DNA from: TMED109 sp015660425
Lineage (GTDB): Bacteria > Pseudomonadota > Alphaproteobacteria > TMED109
DNA: 64,000 nucleotides
Assembly: GCA_029936295.1 (NCBI GenBank)
Contig: JAPYTH010000002.1
Location: forward strand, 47,994 to 111,993
Direction of reading: 5' to 3'
Shown here: piece after piece, positions 36,444-46,194 of the stretch
How positions within the stretch are numbered: position 1 is the stretch's first letter
Layout of the letters: every line of letters starts with the position of its first letter
Made by a program: the position numbers and the translations under genes
Notes under the pieces: generated by a model
What the model was told of the DNA's origin: nothing
The model's input: only the letters and a program-made list of their open reading frames with translations
Databases searched by the model: none

Positions 36444-38639
36444 GTGTTTTTTTCTTTTATAAATAATTACAAGCTTAATAAAAGCAATTCAGGTTTGAAA
36501 AGGTCTTGGTTATTAGGTCTTGCATCAATATTATCTGGAATAGCTACTTTTATTGCTATGACGCCATCAGGTAATGCAAATAAATTTTTAATTCTTTTAT
36601 TGCTTAATTTAGATTTAATTCTTTTGGTTAGTCTAATTATAATAATAACAAAACGAGTAGTAACTATATGGTCAAGAAAAAAAAGTGGCCAGTTAGGTTC
36701 GCAGCTTCATAGCAAGGTAATTGTAATGTTTAGTATACTTGCCGCTGCACCAGCTATAGTAGTGGCTATATTTGGTGCGATATTTTTTACAGTTGGAATA
36801 GAAAATTGGTTTAGCTCTCAAGTAAAAAATGCTTTAAATAAATCTTTATCTGTTTCTGAGGCCTATGTTGAACAAGGACAAAAACAAATTGGATCGGATT
36901 CAATCGATTTAGCTGTAATAATTAATTCTTCAGGTATGCTGAATAATATTGAAAGTTTAGATATTCAAAAAGAAAACAATTTAAAAAAATTTTTAAATAA
37001 ACTTGCATATGAAAGAGGTTTTACAGAACTAATTATATTTGATGAAAACAGCAACATTGTTGCGGAAAGTGAATTATCTTTTCTTTTCAATTCTCCAATT
37101 AGATTAGAGTTGTTTAATTTGTCAAAATCTTCTAGTAGGCCGGCAATGAGCTATTCTAGTAGTGAAACAGAAAAAACGATATCAGCAATATCTCCTGTAA
37201 ATATGCTAGCAAAACACTATATTTATGTTAGTAAATTTAAAGATTTAAAAGTTATTAAAGATATAAATTTGGTTAGAAGTGCTGTTAATAATTACAAAAG
37301 TGTAGAAAATAAAAAAGAAGGTCTTCATATTACATTTACAATGATATTTATTGTTGTGGCTGTTTTACTCATGTTTGTAGCTATATTGATGGGATTAAAT
37401 TTTGCAAATGGTTTAGTGACACCAATTACAAACCTAGCAAATGCTGCAAAGAGGGTTTCGTTAGGGGACTTAAAAGTAAGAGTGCCAAACAATAATAATA
37501 AAGATGAAATAGCTGATCTTTCTAAAATATTTAATATAATGACAGAGCAATTGGAAAATCAAAGAAATGATTTAGTTGCTGCTAATGCTGAATTAGAGAG
37601 TAGAATTAGATTTACAGAAACAGTATTAACAGGGGTTACAGCAGGTGTTTTAGGGCTTGATAAATATGGTAAAATATTTCTTCCAAATAGAACAGCATTA
37701 GATTTATTAGATTTAGATATTAATAAAATAAATAATAGTTATTTAATAAATGTAGTTCCTGAAATGTCTACATTATTTTCAAATTTAAAAAAGAGTAAAC
37801 AGCTATTAATTGTAGGAGAATTAGAGTTAATTAGAAATAACAAGAAAATAACTTTAGTTACGAAAATATCAGTTGAAAAAGATAAGAATAAAATTCTTGG
37901 CTATGTAGTTACTTTTGATGATATGACGGAATTTTTTAAAATTCAAAGAGTTGCTGCTTGGAGTGATGTAGCTAGAAGAATTGCTCATGAAATAAAAAAC
38001 CCATTAACTCCTATTCAATTGGCAGTAGAAAGAATTAAAAGAAAATATAAAAACCACATAACTTTAGAGCCAGATGTTTTTTTATCTAGTATTAGCACTA
38101 TAATTAGACAAGTAAATGGTATGAGAAAAATGGTTGATGAGTTTTCTGCTTTTGCTAGAATGCCGGCGCCCATATATCTAAAAGCTAGTTTGACTAGTCT
38201 CGTAAAAGACCTAGGTTCGATGTCTATTTTATCTAATGAAAAGATTAAGGTAAATATTAAAGTACCCAAAAAGCATATATATGCGATTATAGATGAGAAT
38301 CAAATTAGACAAGCATTACAAAATATTATATCTAATGCAATTAATTCTATGTCTGAAAGAAAAAGAGATAAGAATATAAAAAGTGAATTATTTATTGAGT
38401 TAAAGGATCCATCAAATAATGTACATACCATATCTGTTACAGATACAGGTTTAGGCTTACCAAAAAATATATTAGAGGATTTAACTGATCCGTATGTTAC
38501 TAGTAGAAAAAATGGAACAGGCCTAGGTTTAGCAATTGTAAAAAAAATTATGGAAGATCATAATGGAACTTTAGAATTAGATAATTTAAAAAATGATAAT
38601 GGAGTTTGTGCTAGTTTAAATTTTTCTGATAAAGTTTAA
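36444..38639 (+). CDS. ntrY: Nitrogen/redox sensor histidine kinase NtrY
   Basis: Membrane kinase partnered with NtrX. 731 residues. About four membrane helices in the first 320 residues around an extracytoplasmic region, a HAMP domain (near VTPITNLANAAKRVS), a PAS domain, the phosphoacceptor RRIAHEIKNPLTP, and an ATPase domain ending in GTGLGLAIVKKI. The start is a GTG at 36444 with GAGGT just upstream. Eighteen bases after ntrC. Confidence 0.95.
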   Translation: MFFSFINNYKLNKSNSGLKRSWLLGLASILSGIATFIAMTPSGNANKFLILLLLNLDLILLVSLIIIITKRVVTIWSRKKSGQLGSQLHSKVIVMFSILAAAPAIVVAIFGAIFFTVGIENWFSSQVKNALNKSLSVSEAYVEQGQKQIGSDSIDLAVIINSSGMLNNIESLDIQKENNLKKFLNKLAYERGFTELIIFDENSNIVAESELSFLFNSPIRLELFNLSKSSSRPAMSYSSSETEKTISAISPVNMLAKHYIYVSKFKDLKVIKDINLVRSAVNNYKSVENKKEGLHITFTMIFIVVAVLLMFVAILMGLNFANGLVTPITNLANAAKRVSLGDLKVRVPNNNNKDEIADLSKIFNIMTEQLENQRNDLVAANAELESRIRFTETVLTGVTAGVLGLDKYGKIFLPNRTALDLLDLDINKINNSYLINVVPEMSTLFSNLKKSKQLLIVGELELIRNNKKITLVTKISVEKDKNKILGYVVTFDDMTEFFKIQRVAAWSDVARRIAHEIKNPLTPIQLAVERIKRKYKNHITLEPDVFLSSISTIIRQVNGMRKMVDEFSAFARMPAPIYLKASLTSLVKDLGSMSILSNEKIKVNIKVPKKHIYAIIDENQIRQALQNIISNAINSMSERKRDKNIKSELFIELKDPSNNVHTISVTDTGLGLPKNILEDLTDPYVTSRKNGTGLGLAIVKKIMEDHNGTLELDNLKNDNGVCASLNFSDKV

Positions 38640-38658
38640 TTATATATAGAAGGTTGGA

Positions 38659-40038
38659 ATGAAAAATAATATATTAGTTGTTGATGATGAAGAAGATATT
38701 AGGCTATCTATAGCAGGACTTCTAGAGGACGAAGACTATGAAGTTAGAGTAGCAAAAAATTCTGATGAGGCTTTAGATGCCATTTCAAAGCGTGTTCCAG
38801 ATCTAGTATTATTGGATATCTGGTTAGAAAATAGTAATTTAGATGGGTTAGATCTGCTTAATGAAATTCATTCTAAGTTTATTAGTGTTCCTTGTATTAT
38901 GATAAGCGGTCATGGGAATATTGATATAGCTGTTAATGCCATAAGAAGTGGTGCAAGTGATTTTATTGAAAAACCATTTGAGTCAGAGAGACTTCTTATT
39001 ACACTGGAACGTGTTTTAGAATTATCAAAATTAAAAAAAGAGCATAAAGAGCTATGGGTTAGGGCAGGAGGAGATCTGGAATTAGTTGGAGAATCTAGTG
39101 TGATCAAAAAAATTAAAAGTTCAATACCTAAAATAGCACCAACTGGAAGCAGAGTATTTATTAGTGGTGATTTTGGAACAGGAAAAGAGACTTTAGCAAG
39201 ATTAATTCATCATAATTCTAATAGGTCTAGTGGGTCTTTTATATTGCTAAACACAAAAATATTATCAACAGATATGCTTGAAGAAGAATTGTTTGGTGAA
39301 GAAGATAATTTAGGTAGGGTAATTAAAATAGGAATTTTTGAACAAGCTAATAATGGAACCTTATTTATTGATGAAGTTTCAGATTTAACAATGGAGGCAC
39401 AAGCTTTTTTTGTAAAAGCACTTCAAGACAATACTATTAGGAGAAAAAATGGTTCTACAAGAATTAATGTGGATGTGAGAGTTATTAGTTCTACTAGTGT
39501 TCAAATAAATGAAAAAATAAAAAATAAAGAGTTTAGTGAAGATTTGTATTATAGATTAAATGTTATTCCTATTGAGATGCCGGCTTTGTCTAACAGAAAA
39601 GAGGATATTCCAGTTTTAATAAATTATTTTTTAAATAAAGCTTCTAATTTTTCTGGTAGAAATAAGATAACTATAGATCAACAGTCATTATCATCCTTAC
39701 AAGTATTTAATTGGGAAGGCAATGTTAGTCAACTTAAAAACGCTATAGAAAGAATATTAATTATGATTGATGATGCATCAATAAATGAAATAACCTATGA
39801 TATGCTTCCCAAAGATTTATTAAATATTGAAAAGAAAAAAGATGATGATTATAATAGAGATTACTTGTATTCACTAAATCTTAAAGATGCCAGAATAATA
39901 TTTGAACATGATTATATAATGAAAAATTTAGATCGTTTTAATGGTAATATATCAAAAACTGCTAACTTTATTGGAATGGAAAGGTCGGCATTTCATAGAA
40001 AATTAAATACTTTAAAGCAATTAAGAAGGAAAAAATAA
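38659..40038 (+). CDS. ntrX: Response regulator NtrX with degenerate sigma-54 loop
   Basis: Partner of NtrY. 459 residues. Receiver with Asp53 (VLLDIWLEN); AAA+ domain with Walker A GDFGTGKE and Walker B GTLFIDEVSDL; C-terminal Fis-like helix-turn-helix (ISKTANFIGMERSAFHRKL). Where NtrC has GAFTGA, this protein reads EEDNLGRVIKIG, so the sigma-54 contact loop is missing and it probably does not act as a classical sigma-54 activator. NtrX proteins without GAFTGA are known in some Alphaproteobacteria. Confidence 0.95.
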   Translation: MKNNILVVDDEEDIRLSIAGLLEDEDYEVRVAKNSDEALDAISKRVPDLVLLDIWLENSNLDGLDLLNEIHSKFISVPCIMISGHGNIDIAVNAIRSGASDFIEKPFESERLLITLERVLELSKLKKEHKELWVRAGGDLELVGESSVIKKIKSSIPKIAPTGSRVFISGDFGTGKETLARLIHHNSNRSSGSFILLNTKILSTDMLEEELFGEEDNLGRVIKIGIFEQANNGTLFIDEVSDLTMEAQAFFVKALQDNTIRRKNGSTRINVDVRVISSTSVQINEKIKNKEFSEDLYYRLNVIPIEMPALSNRKEDIPVLINYFLNKASNFSGRNKITIDQQSLSSLQVFNWEGNVSQLKNAIERILIMIDDASINEITYDMLPKDLLNIEKKKDDDYNRDYLYSLNLKDARIIFEHDYIMKNLDRFNGNISKTANFIGMERSAFHRKLNTLKQLRRKK

Positions 40039-40049
40039 AGGATATTCTT

Positions 40050-41426
40050 ATGAATATTATTATTTGTGGAGCAGGAGAAGTTGGTTATAATATAGCGAGG
40101 CTTCTTTCTGATGAAAAAAATCAAATTACTATTATAGACCATGATGAAGAAAGAATAGAACAAGTTTCTAATAAATTAGATGTTAGGACTTTAATTGGGT
40201 ATGCTTCTCATCCAAATATATTAAAAGAAGCTGAAGCTGATAAATCAGATATGATTATAGCAGTCACTCAATCAGACGAAATTAATATGATTTCATGCCA
40301 AATAGCACAAATATTGTTCTCAGTTCCTATTAAAATTGCAAGAGTGCGTTCTGAGGCATACAATTTGGAAGAATGGAAATCTTTATTTGATGCAGGTTTA
40401 TTTTCTATTGATGCATTAATATCACCAGAGCAAGAGGTAGCTAAATCTTTTACAAGACTAGTTGCTGTACCTGGAGCTAAAGATTTAATTTCTTTCGATG
40501 ATGATTTAGTTAGACTAATAGAAATAAATTTGGCTGATGATTGCCCTGTATTAAACACCCCTTTAAACCAATTAACAGAAATTTTTCCAGATTTGGGAGC
40601 AAGAGTTGTTTATATAGTTCGTAATGAAATAGGGTTTGTTCCAAATAAATTAAGTGAAATGCAAAGTGGAGATGACATATATGTTATGGCTGAGTCCAAT
40701 AGAACAGAGCGTGTTATGTCTGCTTTTGGTAAAGAGACAGCAAGAGCTAGAAGGATAGTAATAATTGGAGGAGGTAAAACTGGAATAAGAGTAGCAAAAT
40801 CTATAGAAGATAATGAGCCACAATCTATTATAACACTTATTGAAAGTAATAAGATCAGGGCTGAAGCAATAGCTGATGAATTAAATAAATCTGTTATTTT
40901 AAATGGAGATGCTTTAGATAAAGAAATTTTGGAAGAAGCTAATATATCTCAAGCTGATTTTACATTTGCAGTAACTGGAAGTGATGAAATTAATACTTTA
41001 TCATCTATACTGGCAAAAAAATATGGTTGCCATTCTTCAGCAGCATTATTATCTGAAAATAGATATAGTCCATTTATTAGTTCATTGGGTATAGATGCTG
41101 TTGTAAACCCAAGAGAGTTAACGGTTTCAAGAATTTTGAGGCATGTTAGAAAAGGTAAAGTATTTCAAGTTCAAAGTCTAAGAGACGGAGAAGCAGAAGT
41201 TATAGAATTAGAAGCTATTGAAACATCTATTTTAATTGGAGTACCATTAAGAGATAAGCCTCTTCCAGATGGCGTAGCTATAGGAGCTTTAATTAGAAAT
41301 AAGTCAGTAATATTGCCTACAGGTTCAACCACTATTGAGGTAGGAGATAGGGTAATAGTATTTGCTAAACATGATTTTATAACAGAAATAGAAAAAATAT
41401 TTTCTGTTGGAATTGGGTTTTATTAA
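40050..41426 (+). CDS. trkA: Trk potassium uptake regulator TrkA
   Basis: Peripheral NAD(H)/nucleotide-binding subunit gating the TrkH potassium channel. 458 residues with two tandem RCK modules: the first Rossmann fold begins MNIIICGAGEVGYNIA, the second RIVIIGGGKTGIRVA, each followed by a TrkA-C domain. Eleven bases after ntrX and 23 before trkH, which supplies the membrane partner. Confidence 0.96.
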   Translation: MNIIICGAGEVGYNIARLLSDEKNQITIIDHDEERIEQVSNKLDVRTLIGYASHPNILKEAEADKSDMIIAVTQSDEINMISCQIAQILFSVPIKIARVRSEAYNLEEWKSLFDAGLFSIDALISPEQEVAKSFTRLVAVPGAKDLISFDDDLVRLIEINLADDCPVLNTPLNQLTEIFPDLGARVVYIVRNEIGFVPNKLSEMQSGDDIYVMAESNRTERVMSAFGKETARARRIVIIGGGKTGIRVAKSIEDNEPQSIITLIESNKIRAEAIADELNKSVILNGDALDKEILEEANISQADFTFAVTGSDEINTLSSILAKKYGCHSSAALLSENRYSPFISSLGIDAVVNPRELTVSRILRHVRKGKVFQVQSLRDGEAEVIELEAIETSILIGVPLRDKPLPDGVAIGALIRNKSVILPTGSTTIEVGDRVIVFAKHDFITEIEKIFSVGIGFY

Positions 41427-41449
41427 TTTTTACTCTCAGGATATAAAAT

Positions 41450-42856
41450 TTGAGAATTCAACAAACATATAGTTTTATACTTGTTCTACAGTTGTTTATA
41501 AGTTTTTCTTCATTTGTGGCTATAATATGGTCCTTATTAATTAATTGTAGCTATGTCCCATTTTTATTATTGCTATTAATATCGGTATTTTTTTTTGTTT
41601 CAATATATATATCAAATAATAAATTTAAAATTGTAGAATTAGATAAGAAATCTTGCATATTATCAATATTCGTAACTTGGTTACTTCTAATTTTAATGGG
41701 TGCTATTCCTTTATATATTATATTTCCTAATGAAGAGATAAAAGATATTTTTTTTCTTACAGTTTCTTTAGCAACAACTAGTGGTATATGGACTGAAATT
41801 ATAAATATTAATAAACCAGAGTTTTTAATTTGGCAGGCAATTTTGCAATGGTTAGGTGGTTTATGTACGATAGTTGTAGGTAGTTTTTTTGTTGAAATGG
41901 TATTAAGCAGAAAAAGTATATCAAAAGACTATTTTTCAATTGAAAATATTAAAATAATATTTTTATTATTTCTATCAATTACCATAATTTTTACAATATT
42001 ATTTAAATTTTTGTCAAATAGTTGGAGTGAATCCATTCAATTATCTATGGCCTTAATATCTACAAGTAATGCTTACAGTCCAAATGGTGAAATCATTGTA
42101 GAGTCTAATATTATTAGTAAAATAATTATGATTTTTGCTATGATAATTGGATCTTTGTCTATTAATTTACATTACAAATCTTTTACACATGGATTTATAT
42201 CCTATTTTAAGAATAAAAATTTTAAATTTGCGTTTATTTTTATATTTAGCATTACATTCATTATAACTATGGGGCTATTCAATAATGTTAAAATACCTTT
42301 TATAGAAAAATATGTTGATATTTGTTTTTTAATAATATCTTTTGTAACTACTACAGGGTTAATTCCAAATCATTTGTATCAGTATGGTGCATTAAGTAAT
42401 ATGACCTTAATATTAGCTTTACTTACACTTATTGGGGGTGCTGTTAGTTCAACTACTGGAGGTCTTAAGCCAACAAGAATAATATATATTTATAAATATA
42501 TTTCCATAGAGCTGTTTAGTCTTGCTAACCCAAGAAAAATTATGGCAAAAGAAACAATTAATTCGATCGATAAAACTTTGCAAATATTTATTTTTTGTAT
42601 TCTTTATTTAGCTTCTATTCCAATTTTATCCACAATAATATCATTTTTTGAAATTAATTTTGAAGATTCTATTGTAATAGTAATATCTGCTTTATCTAAT
42701 ACAGGTATTGGATTATTAGAAATAGCTAATATTAATTATTACCCAAAGTCATTTATGGAAATTATTGTATTATCTATAATATTAGTATGTGGAAGGATTG
42801 AAATTTTTCTTACAATGATATTATTTTCAAGACTTTTCGGAAAAAAATTTAATTAA
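41450..42856 (+). CDS. trkH: Trk potassium transporter membrane subunit TrkH
   Basis: Potassium-translocating membrane protein. 468 residues, at least ten hydrophobic helices, with pore-loop-like segments including SLATTSGI, TTTGLIP, and SSTTGGLKPTR. The start is a TTG at 41450 supported by CAGGA seven bases upstream; no earlier ATG is in frame. It occupies the site between trkA and hflX where hfq is often found in related genomes. Confidence 0.94.
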   Translation: MRIQQTYSFILVLQLFISFSSFVAIIWSLLINCSYVPFLLLLLISVFFFVSIYISNNKFKIVELDKKSCILSIFVTWLLLILMGAIPLYIIFPNEEIKDIFFLTVSLATTSGIWTEIININKPEFLIWQAILQWLGGLCTIVVGSFFVEMVLSRKSISKDYFSIENIKIIFLLFLSITIIFTILFKFLSNSWSESIQLSMALISTSNAYSPNGEIIVESNIISKIIMIFAMIIGSLSINLHYKSFTHGFISYFKNKNFKFAFIFIFSITFIITMGLFNNVKIPFIEKYVDICFLIISFVTTTGLIPNHLYQYGALSNMTLILALLTLIGGAVSSTTGGLKPTRIIYIYKYISIELFSLANPRKIMAKETINSIDKTLQIFIFCILYLASIPILSTIISFFEINFEDSIVIVISALSNTGIGLLEIANINYYPKSFMEIIVLSIILVCGRIEIFLTMILFSRLFGKKFN

Positions 42857-42870
42857 ATGATTTATATATA

Positions 42871-43989
42871 ATGAATAATTGTTGGTTAATACATCCAAAT
42901 CTTATTAATAAGAGGGCTGTAAGAAGAACACCAGAGGCGTCGTTAATAGAATTAAAATCTTTAGCAAAAGCTATAAATTTAAAACTAATATATTCAGATA
43001 TTGTAAGATTATCAATTATTAAATCAGGAACCTTTTTTGGAAAAGGTAAAATTGAAAATATAAAATTAAAGTTAACAGAAGTTGATATAGAAAAATGCAT
43101 AATTATTATTAATACAACGCTTACCCCTATTCAGCAGAGAAATTTAGAAAGAAGTTGGGGTACAAAAGTATTAGATAGAACTGCTCTAATATTAGAAATT
43201 TTTGGAGCTAGAGCTGTAACAAAAGAAGGTTCATTGCAAGTTGAATTAGCACATATATCATGGCAAAAAACACGTTTAGTAAGATCATGGACTCATTTAG
43301 AAAGACAAAGAGGTGGAAGGGGGTTTTTAGGTGGACCAGGAGAACTTCAAATAGAATTAGATAGAAGGCATATAACTAGTAGAATTAAAAAAATTAAAAT
43401 AGATTTAAATAAAATTAAAAAAACGAGAGAATTACAGAGAAGTAAAAGGCAAAAATTATATCCACTAGTATCATTAATCGGTTATACAAATTCAGGAAAA
43501 TCTACATTATTTAATAAAATTACTGGAGCAGGAGAATTAGCAAAAGATATGCTCTTTGCTACATTAGATCCAAAACACAGAAAAGTTAGTATTTCTTACA
43601 ATAATGATTTTATCTTATCTGATACAGTAGGTTTTATAAGTGAACTACCAACTGAACTAATAGAAGCATTTAAAGCAACCTTAGATGAAATTATTTATGC
43701 GGATTTAATTATACATGTGAGGGATATTTCTCATAAAGATTATAATTCACAAAATACAGATGTTTTAGAAATAATAAGTGGTATATTGGGATTTGATATT
43801 AAGGAAAGACCAGAGAATTTTATTGATGTGATTAACAAAATTGATAAAGATGATGTACATAAGGATAATTATAAAAATACGAAAAATAAAGTTTATGTTT
43901 CATCTAAAACTGGAGAAGGTATAGATAATTTAATTAAATTAATAAGTAAGTGTATTAATACAAAAAATAATAAAAAAAAATATTATTAA
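42871..43989 (+). CDS. hflX: GTPase HflX
   Basis: Ribosome-associated GTPase that splits stalled 70S particles under stress. 372 residues. An N-terminal HflX domain, a helical linker with the glycine-rich RGGRGFLGGPGE, and the G domain with P-loop GYTNSGKSTLFNK, DTVGFISELP (G3) and NKID (G4). Fourteen bases after trkH. No hfq precedes it. Confidence 0.96.
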   Translation: MNNCWLIHPNLINKRAVRRTPEASLIELKSLAKAINLKLIYSDIVRLSIIKSGTFFGKGKIENIKLKLTEVDIEKCIIIINTTLTPIQQRNLERSWGTKVLDRTALILEIFGARAVTKEGSLQVELAHISWQKTRLVRSWTHLERQRGGRGFLGGPGELQIELDRRHITSRIKKIKIDLNKIKKTRELQRSKRQKLYPLVSLIGYTNSGKSTLFNKITGAGELAKDMLFATLDPKHRKVSISYNNDFILSDTVGFISELPTELIEAFKATLDEIIYADLIIHVRDISHKDYNSQNTDVLEIISGILGFDIKERPENFIDVINKIDKDDVHKDNYKNTKNKVYVSSKTGEGIDNLIKLISKCINTKNNKKKYY

Positions 43990-43995
43990 TAACTC

Positions 43996-44026
43996 TTGAC
44001 ATTTTCGTAACTAAATCACACATAAC
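43996..44026 (+). promoter_or_regulatory. Candidate groESL promoter
   Basis: TTGACA (43996-44001) and CATAAC (44021-44026), spacing 19. The CTTGAC core also fits a heat-shock sigma-32 -35 element. It lies 12 bases upstream of the CIRCE element. Confidence 0.4.
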
Positions 44027-44037
44027 TAGTATTGAGT

Positions 44038-44064
44038 ATAGCAGTCTAATTAGTAGAGTGCTAA
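44038..44064 (+). promoter_or_regulatory. CIRCE heat-shock operator before groES
   Basis: ATAGCAGTC-N9-GAGTGCTAA against the consensus TTAGCACTC-N9-GAGTGCTAA: right arm perfect, left arm 7 of 9, spacer exactly 9. It lies 41 bases before the groES ATG. HrcA repression of groESL is inferred; hrcA is not in the window. Confidence 0.85.
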
Positions 44065-44104
44065 TTTTAACATTAATGATAACAATAATATTAGGATATA
44101 TGAT

Positions 44105-44392
44105 ATGCAATTTAAACCCCTTCATGATCGTGTTTTATTAAAACGCATGGATAACGAAGAAAAAACTACTGGAGGAATAATTATTCCTGATTCAGCTCAG
44201 GAAAAACCAATGGAAGCAAAAGTTATGGCAGTAGGAACAGGATTACGTTCTGAAGATGGTAAGATAACACCTTTAGATGTAAAAAAAGGTGATATTGTGC
44301 TTGTAGGAAAGTGGTCTGGTACAGAAATTAAAATAGATTCTGATGAATTAGTAATTGTTAAAGAGTCAGATATTATGGGAATAATGGGCTAA
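44105..44392 (+). CDS. groES: Co-chaperonin GroES
   Basis: Lid of the GroEL folding chamber. 95 residues. Opens FKPLHDRVLLKRM, contains the mobile loop EEKTTGGIIIPDSAQEKP and ends SDIMGIMG. Preceded by a CIRCE operator and a candidate promoter; groEL follows after 30 bases. This pair lies between hflX and mazG, which are neighbours or near neighbours in many relatives. Confidence 0.97.
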   Translation: MQFKPLHDRVLLKRMDNEEKTTGGIIIPDSAQEKPMEAKVMAVGTGLRSEDGKITPLDVKKGDIVLVGKWSGTEIKIDSDELVIVKESDIMGIMG

Positions 44393-44422
44393 TTTGCCTA
44401 GAAAAATGGAGGAATAATTAAA

Positions 44423-46099
44423 ATGTCAGCAAAAGATGTAAGGTTTTCAACAGATGCTAGGGAGCGTATGCTTCGTGGTGTAGATATACTAGCGAACGCA
44501 GTAAAAGTTACTTTGGGACCAAAAGGTAGAAATGTGGTTCTAGATAAATCTTTTGGAGCACCTAGAACTACAAAAGATGGAGTAACTGTAGCTAAAGAAA
44601 TAGAACTTAAAGATAAGTTTGAAAATATGGGAGCACAAATGATAAGAGAAGTTGCTAGCAATACTAATGATATTGCTGGTGATGGGACAACAACAGCTAC
44701 TCTATTAGCTCAATCTATAGCTCGAGAGGGATGTAAAGCAGTTGCGGCTGGAATGAATCCAATGGATGTTAAAAGAGGTATTGATCTGGCAACAGAAACT
44801 GTAGTTAATGAGCTAAACAAAAACAGTAGAAAAATTACTTCTAGAGCTGAAGTTGCTCAGGTTGGAACAATTGCTTCAAATGGTGAAATAGAAATTGGAG
44901 AACTTCTATCTTCGGCAATGGAAAGAGTTGGTAAAGAAGGTGTAATTACTGTTGAAGAAGCTAAAGGTACTGAGACAGAGCTTGATGTAGTTGAAGGTAT
45001 GCAGTTTGATAGAGGTTATTTATCACCATATTTTATTACTAATGCTGAAAAAATGATTACTGAGATGGAAGATCCATATATTTTAATTCATGAAACAAAA
45101 TTAACAAGCTTACAACCTATTCTTCCAGTTTTGGAAAAAGTAGTACAATCAGGTAAACCATTAATGATCATAGCTGAGGATATAGAAGGGGAAGCGTTGG
45201 CTACTCTTGTAGTTAACAGGCTTAGAGGTGGTTTAAAAGTTGCTGCAGTTAAGGCTCCTGGGTTTGGTGATAGAAGAAAAGCAATGTTAGTAGATATTGC
45301 AACTCTTACAAATGCTCAAGTTATTAGTGAAGATCTGGGTATTAAATTAGAGAATGTTGATCTTAAAATGTTAGGAACAGCAAAAAGAGTGCATATAACT
45401 AAAGAAGAAACAACTATAATAGATGGTGCAGGTTCTAAGAAGGATATTGCTGCTAGAGTTAATCAAATAAAGGCACAAATTGAAGAAGCTACTTCAGACT
45501 ATGACAAAGAAAAACTTCAAGAAAGATTAGCTAAATTAGCTGGCGGTGTAGCAGTTATTAGAGTAGGAGGTGCAACAGAAATCGAAGTTAAAGAGCGTAA
45601 AGATAGAGTTGATGATGCAATGAATGCTACTAGAGCTGCTGTTGAAGAAGGAATATTACCTGGTGGTGGTGGAGCATTAGTAAATGCTTCTAAAGCTTTA
45701 TCTAAAATAAAACCTGAAAATAATGATCAAAAAGTTGGTCTAGAAATAGTAAAAAAGGCATGTGAAGCACCAATTAGACAAATAGCTTCTAATGCTGGTC
45801 ATGATGGATCAATTGTAGTGGGGAAAATTAATGATTCAAATAATAAATCTTTTGGATTTGATGCCCAAACTGGTAAATACGTAGATATGATTAAGAAAGG
45901 AATTATTGATCCAACTAAAGTAGTAAGGACTGCTTTACAAGATGCTTCTTCAGTAGCTGGTCTTCTAGTAACTACAGAAGCCATGGTTGCTGATTCTGTT
46001 GAAGATAAAGATACTGGTGGCCCTGCAATGCCTGATATGGGTGGTGGCGGCATGGGTGGAATGGGTGGAATGGGTGGCATGGGCGGCATGGGAATGTAA
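44423..46099 (+). CDS. groEL: Chaperonin GroEL
   Basis: 60-kDa ATP-dependent folding chamber. 558 residues. Visible signatures: KVTLGPKGRNVV, the ATP-binding GDGTTTATLLA, AAVEEGILPGGG, and the C-terminal Gly-Gly-Met repeat tail (GGMGGMGGMGGMGGMGM). AATGGAGGAATAA precedes the ATG, a strong ribosome site. Followed by an intrinsic terminator. Confidence 0.98.
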   Translation: MSAKDVRFSTDARERMLRGVDILANAVKVTLGPKGRNVVLDKSFGAPRTTKDGVTVAKEIELKDKFENMGAQMIREVASNTNDIAGDGTTTATLLAQSIAREGCKAVAAGMNPMDVKRGIDLATETVVNELNKNSRKITSRAEVAQVGTIASNGEIEIGELLSSAMERVGKEGVITVEEAKGTETELDVVEGMQFDRGYLSPYFITNAEKMITEMEDPYILIHETKLTSLQPILPVLEKVVQSGKPLMIIAEDIEGEALATLVVNRLRGGLKVAAVKAPGFGDRRKAMLVDIATLTNAQVISEDLGIKLENVDLKMLGTAKRVHITKEETTIIDGAGSKKDIAARVNQIKAQIEEATSDYDKEKLQERLAKLAGGVAVIRVGGATEIEVKERKDRVDDAMNATRAAVEEGILPGGGGALVNASKALSKIKPENNDQKVGLEIVKKACEAPIRQIASNAGHDGSIVVGKINDSNNKSFGFDAQTGKYVDMIKKGIIDPTKVVRTALQDASSVAGLLVTTEAMVADSVEDKDTGGPAMPDMGGGGMGGMGGMGGMGGMGM

Positions 46100-46137
46100 T
46101 GCACGCTTATTAATCTATTTTATTTATTTTAATATTG

Positions 46138-46174
46138 AAAAGAGCTATCTTACTTTTAGAAGGCTCTTTTTTTT
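46138..46174 (+). terminator. Intrinsic terminator after groEL
   Basis: Arms AAAAGAGC (46138-46145) and GCTCTTTT (46163-46170) around a 17-base loop, followed by further T (eight T in a row in total). The best GC-containing terminator in the window; it isolates groESL from the next gene. Confidence 0.8.
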
Positions 46175-46194
46175 ATTAATTATAAGGAATAAAT

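Noticed and set aside
46039..46092. Short tandem DNA repeat (GGTGGAATG-like units)
   Set aside because: It encodes the normal GGM tail of GroEL and is not an independent repeat element.
45799..46104. Proline-rich frame opposite the groEL 3' end
   Set aside because: Mirror of the Gly-Gly-Met repeat tail of GroEL; the plus strand is certain, so this frame is a shadow.
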